From assembly GCA_021813335.1 (NCBI GenBank), contig JAKALC010000029.1:1-9023 (forward strand): a stretch of 9,023 nucleotides of DNA, written 5' to 3'. A program made the position numbers and the translations under genes. Source of the DNA: a bacterium (GTDB lineage Bacteria; Patescibacteriota; Minisyncoccia; Phycocordibacterales; SBAW01). The notes beneath the pieces are model-generated. The model was not told the DNA's origin and made no database searches. It saw nothing but the letters and a program-made list of their open reading frames with translations. Shown here one piece after another: positions 5,387-9,023 of the stretch; position 1 is the stretch's first letter; each line of letters starts with the position of its first letter.

Positions 5387-6931
5387 TTAGCTGTCTTTTT
5401 GCCGGCGATACTGGAGCGCTTCGAGGATGTCGTTCTCCCCGACCTCATCCCGGTCTCCGAGGTCGGCGATGGTGCGGGCGACCTTGAGCGTGCGGTGATA
5501 GCCGCGCGGCGAAAGGTTGAAACGGGCGCCTGCTTTCTCGAGCATCCGCCGCGCGGCGGAGCGATGCGGGATGAGGGAGTCAATCTCGCGGGGCGAGATC
5601 TCGGAGTTCGTTTTCGAGGAGGAGCCGAAGCGGGCTTCTTGGGCCGCGCGTGCGCGCGCGACCTTCGCGCGCGCGTCCCGCGTCTCCGCGTTGTCCGCGG
5701 CGCGCCGGTCGAGCTCGCCGAGCCCGACGGGCCCCATCGCGGCCCAGAGGTCGATGCGGTCGGCGATGGGGCCCGAGATCTTCCGCCGGTAGCGCTCGAG
5801 TGCGAGGGGCGGGCACGTGCAGGCGATCGTCGGATGCCCCCAATTGCCGCACGGGCACGGGTTCATCGCGGCGACGAGCGTGAATCGCGCGGGAAAGAGC
5901 GCGCTCCCCTTCGAGCGCGCGACGGAAATGACGCGGTCCTCGAGCGGCTGGCGCAGGGCTTCGATGACGCGCCTGTCGAACTCGGGGAATTCGTCGAGGA
6001 AAAGCACACCGCGATGCGCGAGGGTCGCCTCTCCGGGCCGCGGGTTGGCGCCGCCGCCCACGATCGAAACATACGACGAGGTATGGTGCGGAGAACGCAC
6101 CGGCGGCTCCGTCAGAAGCTCGTCGCCCCGGAGGAGCCCGCAGATGGAATGGATGCCGTTGACCTCGAGCATATCGTCGAACGACAGGGGCGGCAGGATG
6201 GAGGCGATGGCACGCGCGAGCATCGTCTTCCCCGTGCCGGGCGGCCCCTGAAGTCCCAGATTGTGCCCGCCCGCCGCCGCGATGACCGCCGCGCGCTTGG
6301 CGGTGTCTTGCCCGCGGATGTCCTCGAAGGTGAACACGGTCTCTTTCTCACGCGGCGCGAGCTCAGTCGGCGCTGCGGGAGCGATTTTACGCGCCGCGCG
6401 CGCATTCGGAACCTCGTTCAAATGATCGACGAGTTCCGCGAGCGTCGAGACGCCGTAGACCTCGATGCCGCGGACGAGGGCGGCTTCGCGGACGTTCTCC
6501 TTCGGCACGAAGACGGCGCGCTTCCCGGCTTTCTTCGCGTGCGCGGCGAGCGGGAGCACGCCGCGCACGGGGCGTACGGCGCCGTCGAGCGCGAGCTCGC
6601 CGATGAAGAGAAGCGGCGTGGGGTCGAAGCGTACCGCGTCGATGGCGCGCAAGTACGCGAGCGCTATGGGGACGTCGAACATCGGCCCCTCTTTCTTGAG
6701 ATCGGCGGGGGCGAGCGAGATGACGATCTTCTTGGCGCCGACTTTCGGCGATTCGAGCCCCGTATGTTTTATGGCCGAGGCGACGCGATCGCGGCTTTCC
6801 TCGACCGCCTTGTCGGGAAGCCCGACGATCGTAAATGACGGCAATCCTCCGCGCGTGACATCGGCTTCGACGGAGACGAGATACGGCGTCAACAGAGAAA
6901 CCTGCGCGCTGTACACGCGGGCATAATTCAT
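5387..6931 (-). CDS. comM: ComM/YifB-family magnesium-chelatase-like AAA+ ATPase
   Basis: ComM is a cytoplasmic hexameric helicase that drives branch migration when incoming DNA recombines during natural transformation. Many non-transforming bacteria also have it. The 514-residue product has normal length. An N-terminal Lon-like ChlI domain (about 18-170) includes GLPSFTIVGLPDKAVEESRDRV and AGKRAVFVP. The AAA+ core has Walker A GPPGTGKT (229-236), HHTSS (282-286), Walker B VLFLDE (309-314), and a CPCG/CTC cysteine cluster (C359, C361, C371, C373) that probably binds zinc, then GPIADRIDL (387-395). The C-terminal Mg-chelatase domain has LSPRGYHRTLKVARTIADL (473-491). The open frame continues 151 codons upstream, but that part overlaps the pilin gene and is arginine-rich, so the ATG at 6931 is the real start. 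GAGG lies only two bases before it, and a C5/G5 hairpin at 6945-6956 lies in the gap to the pilin gene. Confidence 0.96.
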   Translation of the reverse strand: MNYARVYSAQVSLLTPYLVSVEADVTRGGLPSFTIVGLPDKAVEESRDRVASAIKHTGLESPKVGAKKIVISLAPADLKKEGPMFDVPIALAYLRAIDAVRFDPTPLLFIGELALDGAVRPVRGVLPLAAHAKKAGKRAVFVPKENVREAALVRGIEVYGVSTLAELVDHLNEVPNARAARKIAPAAPTELAPREKETVFTFEDIRGQDTAKRAAVIAAAGGHNLGLQGPPGTGKTMLARAIASILPPLSFDDMLEVNGIHSICGLLRGDELLTEPPVRSPHHTSSYVSIVGGGANPRPGEATLAHRGVLFLDEFPEFDRRVIEALRQPLEDRVISVARSKGSALFPARFTLVAAMNPCPCGNWGHPTIACTCPPLALERYRRKISGPIADRIDLWAAMGPVGLGELDRRAADNAETRDARAKVARARAAQEARFGSSSKTNSEISPREIDSLIPHRSAARRMLEKAGARFNLSPRGYHRTLKVARTIADLGDRDEVGENDILEALQYRRQKDS

Positions 6932-6933
6932 AT

Positions 6934-6937
6934 CCTC
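6934..6937 (-). promoter_or_regulatory. Ribosome binding site of comM with very short spacing
   Basis: GAGG lies two bases before the comM ATG, closer than the usual 5-9. The same GAGGATATGAA string occurs at the pilin start. The spacing is unusual, but no better site is present. Confidence 0.5.
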
Positions 6938-6980
6938 AGTATATCCCCCGAGGGGGCCGCGCCGGCTGGCAGTCCACACG

Positions 6981-7529
6981 TCACCACTGGCACTCCGTCG
7001 TCCCTGAGCACACCTGCCACGCCCAGGTCGAGCGCACGGGATCGTAGAACGCGTCGGTTGACGGTGTCGAGCCGACGGATGAGTTCTGCGGGCAGTGCGA
7101 GAGCAGCTTGTAGCCTGCGCCGTCTGAGATGTAGAGGTACGCTCCTCCCCAGCCGCCGCACGCGGAGGGTGCGGGTGAGGGATCGAGCGGCAGCGTCTGG
7201 ATGTATTGCGGCGCGAGGCCGGGTATGTAGTTGGTGCGGCTCCCCGCGTTCGGCGAGTTGCCGTACCACACGCCTCCGGTCGAAGGATACGCGTTGTTGT
7301 CGCTGTAGTAGAGCTCAAGCGCCGTCTGGAGCTGTTTGAGATCGGCCTTCCTGCGGACGTCGGCCGCCTTGTTCCGCGCGGCATTGAGGCTCGCGAGAAT
7401 GATAGAGGCGAGCATCGCGATGATGGCGATGACGACCAAAAGTTCGATCAGCGTGAATCCGCGCCGCCAGGGTTCCCCGCTTGCGCGGCCGCCGCTTCGC
7501 AGAGTTTTGTGCGGGATAGGGTTTTTCAT
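6981..7529 (-). CDS. Type IV pilin/pseudopilin-like protein
   Basis: This is a subunit of a type IV pilus or a related type II-like filament. The 182-residue precursor has a 24-residue basic leader ending in WRRG, then FTLIELLVVIAIIAMLASII. That is the class III signal: cleavage by prepilin peptidase after G24, an N-methylatable F25, Glu at mature position 5 (E29), and a hydrophobic helix to about 46. The helix continues through AARNKAADVRRKADLKQLQTALELYYSDN, as in GspG-like pseudopilins, and YPSTGG (81-86) begins the globular head. Cysteines at 124, 146, 174 and 180 could give two disulfides, the last forming a D-loop at the extreme C-terminus. It lies 15 bases after the membrane-protein gene and 49 before comM, suggesting co-transcription and a DNA-uptake role. 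Major pilin versus minor pseudopilin cannot be decided, and no assembly ATPase, platform protein or prepilin peptidase is in the window. Confidence 0.92.
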   Translation of the reverse strand: MKNPIPHKTLRSGGRASGEPWRRGFTLIELLVVIAIIAMLASIILASLNAARNKAADVRRKADLKQLQTALELYYSDNNAYPSTGGVWYGNSPNAGSRTNYIPGLAPQYIQTLPLDPSPAPSACGGWGGAYLYISDGAGYKLLSHCPQNSSVGSTPSTDAFYDPVRSTWAWQVCSGTTECQW

Positions 7530-7531
7530 AT

Positions 7532-7535
7532 CCTC
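7532..7535 (-). promoter_or_regulatory. Ribosome binding site of the pilin gene with very short spacing
   Basis: GAGG lies two bases before the ATG, inside the 15-base gap after the preceding gene. Sequence and spacing match the comM start. Confidence 0.5.
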
Positions 7536-7544
7536 GATAGATGC

Positions 7545-8084
7545 CTACAAGCCGTGGGAGACCATCGTCGAGTCGATCGCCTGCGGCGGGACGTTCCCGC
7601 TTCCGCCGCCGAGCCTGCCGAGGAAAAAGACGATAACCGCGGCCGTCGCCGCGACGGCCGCGGTTATGAGCAGGAGCCTGTTGGCGCTCGCCGGGCTGTC
7701 CGCGAGTTTTTTTGATACCAGCCAGTCGGCGATGCCGGAAGACGGCTTCGCCGCCGCGGCCGCGCGGCTGTCCATAAAAAAGCGGCCGTGATTCTTCGTG
7801 CGTTCGAGCTCGTGTTCTATGCGCTTGGCTTCCTCCGCGACCGGATCGTCTTTTTTCGGGTGCAGTCCGGATAAGATCGAACGAACCTCGCCGGTAGAAA
7901 GATCGAGCGGCGGAACTTCAAGGGCGGAGAGCGTCTCCCCTCCCGTTTCGGCGGCAGCGAGTCCGTCAAGGATGTCTTGTTCCTCCCACCCCGAGGAACG
8001 AAGCGCCGCGGAGACGGCGCCGCGCTCCGCGCCCGAGGCGAGAGCGCTCCGGATGTACTCGATGAGTTGTTGGGTGGCCGCCAT
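7545..8084 (-). CDS. One-pass membrane protein of unknown function
   Basis: I do not recognise a named family for this 179-residue protein. Residues 4-45 form two predicted helices, with the pattern LIEYIRSALASGAERGAVSAALRSSGW then EEQDILDGLAAA. This resembles the short helical motif (repeat of I-x-x-x-L-x-x-G with a downstream GW) at the N-termini of several CPR membrane proteins. A charged middle (74-100) includes KKDDPVAEEAKRIEHELERTK. One hydrophobic segment (about 136-156) is followed by a Gly-rich turn and a short tail. The N-terminus is probably cytoplasmic, as there is no signal peptide. It starts 27 bases after the TraR/DksA-type gene with no clear ribosome site (only GAG) and ends 15 bases before the pilin gene. 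This position suggests, without proof, a role in pilus assembly or anchoring. The membrane-segment codons contain a perfect 35-bp palindrome. Confidence 0.8.
   Translation of the reverse strand: MAATQQLIEYIRSALASGAERGAVSAALRSSGWEEQDILDGLAAAETGGETLSALEVPPLDLSTGEVRSILSGLHPKKDDPVAEEAKRIEHELERTKNHGRFFMDSRAAAAAKPSSGIADWLVSKKLADSPASANRLLLITAAVAATAAVIVFFLGRLGGGSGNVPPQAIDSTMVSHGL
7633..7667. repeat. Perfect 35-bp palindrome inside the membrane-protein gene
   Basis: Two 17-base arms (7633-7649 and 7651-7667, left arm ATAACCGCGGCCGTCGC) are exact reverse complements around one central base. As RNA this forms a very stable, GC-rich hairpin. On the coding (minus) strand it is followed after four bases by TTTTT, so it resembles an intragenic terminator upstream of the pilin and comM genes. 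It encodes the membrane-segment residues ITAAVAATAAVI. Confidence 0.9.
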
Positions 8085-8111
8085 TGTCTCGTGCGGACGG
8101 CAGGTCTGCTC

Positions 8112-8477
8112 TCAGCGATCGAAATGTTTCTCGCAGGCGCGCGCCGCCGGGTTCGCTTCGAGCCGCGCCTCCTCTATCTCTTCGCCGCACGCCTCGCACG
8201 TGCCGTAGGTCCCGTCCGCGGTCTTGGCAAGCGCGCGCTTTACGTCGCGCCAGCGCGTCTCGAGCGTATCGAGGACCGAGGAGTCGCTCTCATAGTCCTC
8301 AAACTTGTCGGCCTTCTCGTCCGATTCTGTCGCGGACGCGTCTTCTCCCTTGGGCTGCGCTTCCCAGTCGCCGGGGACGTCGGGGTTCTTCCGTCCGACG
8401 GTCGCGAGCTCTCTCTCGACGGCCGCAAGCTCTTCTTCGAGTTTGTGCGCGTAGTGCGCGATCTTTTGTGCGTCCAT
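8112..8477 (-). CDS. TraR/DksA-family zinc-finger protein
   Basis: Proteins of this family insert a coiled coil into the RNA polymerase secondary channel and adjust promoter output, often together with ppGpp. The 121-residue product has an N-terminal helix (3-27, KIAHYAHKLEEELAAVERELA), a loop with NPDVPGDWE (31-39), an acidic stretch with DEKADKFEDYE (53-63), a second helix (66-86), then the GTYGTCEACGEEI zinc-finger entry and RLEANPAARACEKH. Zinc ligands are C94, C97, C115 and H118, so the last ligand is His rather than the Cys of classical DksA. The open frame extends to 8633, but those codons overlap the preceding gene and are not family-like, so the ATG at 8477 is chosen. No Shine-Dalgarno precedes it. 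It is first in a leftward run including the pilin and comM genes, and could help regulate them. Confidence 0.9.
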   Translation of the reverse strand: MDAQKIAHYAHKLEEELAAVERELATVGRKNPDVPGDWEAQPKGEDASATESDEKADKFEDYESDSSVLDTLETRWRDVKRALAKTADGTYGTCEACGEEIEEARLEANPAARACEKHFDR

Positions 8478-8486
8478 AGTACGGTA

Positions 8487-8515
8487 AGGATATCGCGTTT
8501 TCCTCGCGGCTTCAA
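8487..8515 (-). promoter_or_regulatory. Possible promoter of the TraR/DksA-type gene and following run
   Basis: On the minus strand TTGAAG (-35, 8510-8515, 4 of 6) and TATCCT (-10, 8487-8492, 4 of 6) are 17 bases apart. The -10 ends 9 bases before the ATG at 8477, giving almost no leader, in keeping with the absence of a ribosome site. The hexamers are only moderate matches. The position equals that of the helicase promoter. Confidence 0.4.
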
Positions 8516-8521
8516 CGGGCC

Positions 8522-9023
8522 TCATTTCCCCGGTACGGGAATGACCGGTGCCGTCGTCAGGCGCGAAATGATCTCGCGCAGCGTGTACTCGTTGGTCGTT
8601 ATGACAAGGGTCTCTTGGTTGATGAACGTCCACAAAAGAAGGATGTCCCCCGAGCTGTTCTCGATAACGCGGGCGTTGTGATTTTCGATGACGCGGTCGA
8701 CGAACGGCGTGCCGAGAAGCTGCGGCGATACCGCAGGGGTCGTCGTTCCTTGCTCGGGAATACGCGGCGACGGAGTCCGGGTGAAGAAGGGCGCCAGGTC
8801 ATCCTGCATACTCGTCTCCCAGGCGAGCATACCGGCGAAGGCCTGGCTGTAGGTATCGGTTTTGAAGATGAGGAACGGCTGGTTCCCGCCGAAGGAATGG
8901 ACGCCGAGAAGGTACTCGGGCGAAAGGGCCCGCGCGAGTTCGTCGGGGGCGTTCGGCGCGAGGAGGGCGAGGAGCTGCTGCGTCGAAAGGGCAGCCGGGG
9001 CGCCGCCCGCCGCTCCCGCGGAC
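8522..9023 (-). CDS. Unrecognised protein, C-terminal part (runs off the right edge)
   Basis: The frame is open from the right edge to a TGA at 8522-8524, giving at least 167 residues. The ATG at 8830 is internal: the codons above it are protein-like and continuous, so the true start lies outside the window. The visible part begins with an Ala/Gly-rich stretch. A globular region follows, containing LSPEYLLGVHSFGGNQPFL and KTDTYSQAFAGMLAWE, then MQDDLAPFF, a Pro/Thr-rich linker, and an alpha/beta end with FVDRVIENHNARVIENSSGD and LLLWTFINQETLVITTNE. I cannot name a family. No membrane segment is seen in this part. The last stretch, in which a hydrophobic strand is followed by NEYTLREIISRL, looks like the C-terminus of a conserved CPR hypothetical. 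It precedes the TraR/DksA-type gene by 44 bases and could be in the same transcript. Confidence 0.8.
   Translation of the reverse strand, partial: SAGAAGGAPAALSTQQLLALLAPNAPDELARALSPEYLLGVHSFGGNQPFLIFKTDTYSQAFAGMLAWETSMQDDLAPFFTRTPSPRIPEQGTTTPAVSPQLLGTPFVDRVIENHNARVIENSSGDILLLWTFINQETLVITTNEYTLREIISRLTTAPVIPVPGK

Noticed and set aside
5399..6838. 479-codon open frame on the plus strand opposite comM
   Set aside because: Its product is Arg/Glu/Asp/Gly-rich with no domain and mirrors the high GC of comM, whose full set of motifs lies on the other strand. It is an antisense by-product.
6932..7384. 151-codon N-terminal extension of comM
   Set aside because: It overlaps the pilin gene in another frame, is Arg/Thr/Ser-rich, and the canonical ComM N-terminus begins at the ATG at 6931.
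8478..8633. 52-codon N-terminal extension of the TraR/DksA-type gene
   Set aside because: It overlaps the end of the upstream gene and its residues do not resemble the family; the ATG at 8477 gives the normal N-terminal helix.

Overview
The window is GC-rich (about 60% by eye), standard-code bacterial chromosome with short intergenic gaps. TGA is used as a stop by five of the nine genes, which excludes the UGA-as-glycine lineages. Several features suggest a Patescibacteria/CPR genome, probably Parcubacteria-like: a short UvrD-type helicase without the usual C-terminal tail, a TraR/DksA protein with a C-C-C-H zinc site, a type IV prepilin in the same run as comM, a twin-LysM M23 peptidase with an unusual H-x5-D motif, and small unrecognised exported proteins. 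This placement is inferred from protein style; no rRNA or phylogenetic marker other than rsmA is present.

Layout, left to right. Positions 2-241 (+) hold the tail of an unrecognised exported-looking protein. It converges on rsmA (267-1046, -), the 16S rRNA dimethyltransferase. Next is a lipoprotein with a BamE/SmpA-like motif (1217-1663, -), a self-contained unit with a strong promoter, a strong ribosome site and a hairpin terminator. A UvrD/PcrA-type helicase (1842-3767, -) is divergent from a secreted LysM-LysM-M23 cell-wall peptidase (4116-5324, +). The 348-base gap between them carries a promoter for each gene, an exact DnaA-box match and a 10-bp leader hairpin. A long two-way terminator (5343-5382) separates the peptidase from the convergent run that follows.

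That run reads leftward: TraR/DksA-type regulator (8112-8477), one-pass membrane protein of unknown function (7545-8084), type IV pilin-like protein (6981-7529) and comM (5387-6931). Gaps are only 15-49 bases with no terminator seen inside, so it may be one transcript. The prepilin and the ComM branch-migration helicase together suggest DNA uptake by a pilus followed by recombination. The right edge (8522-9023, -) is the C-terminal part of another unrecognised protein.

No rRNA, tRNA, mobile element, CRISPR array or phage gene is visible. The points most worth a second look are the perfect 35-bp palindrome inside the membrane-protein gene, the hairpin in the peptidase leader, the two promoters placed as if for leaderless mRNAs, and the possible competence operon. 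No clearly new multi-gene system is evident beyond that arrangement.
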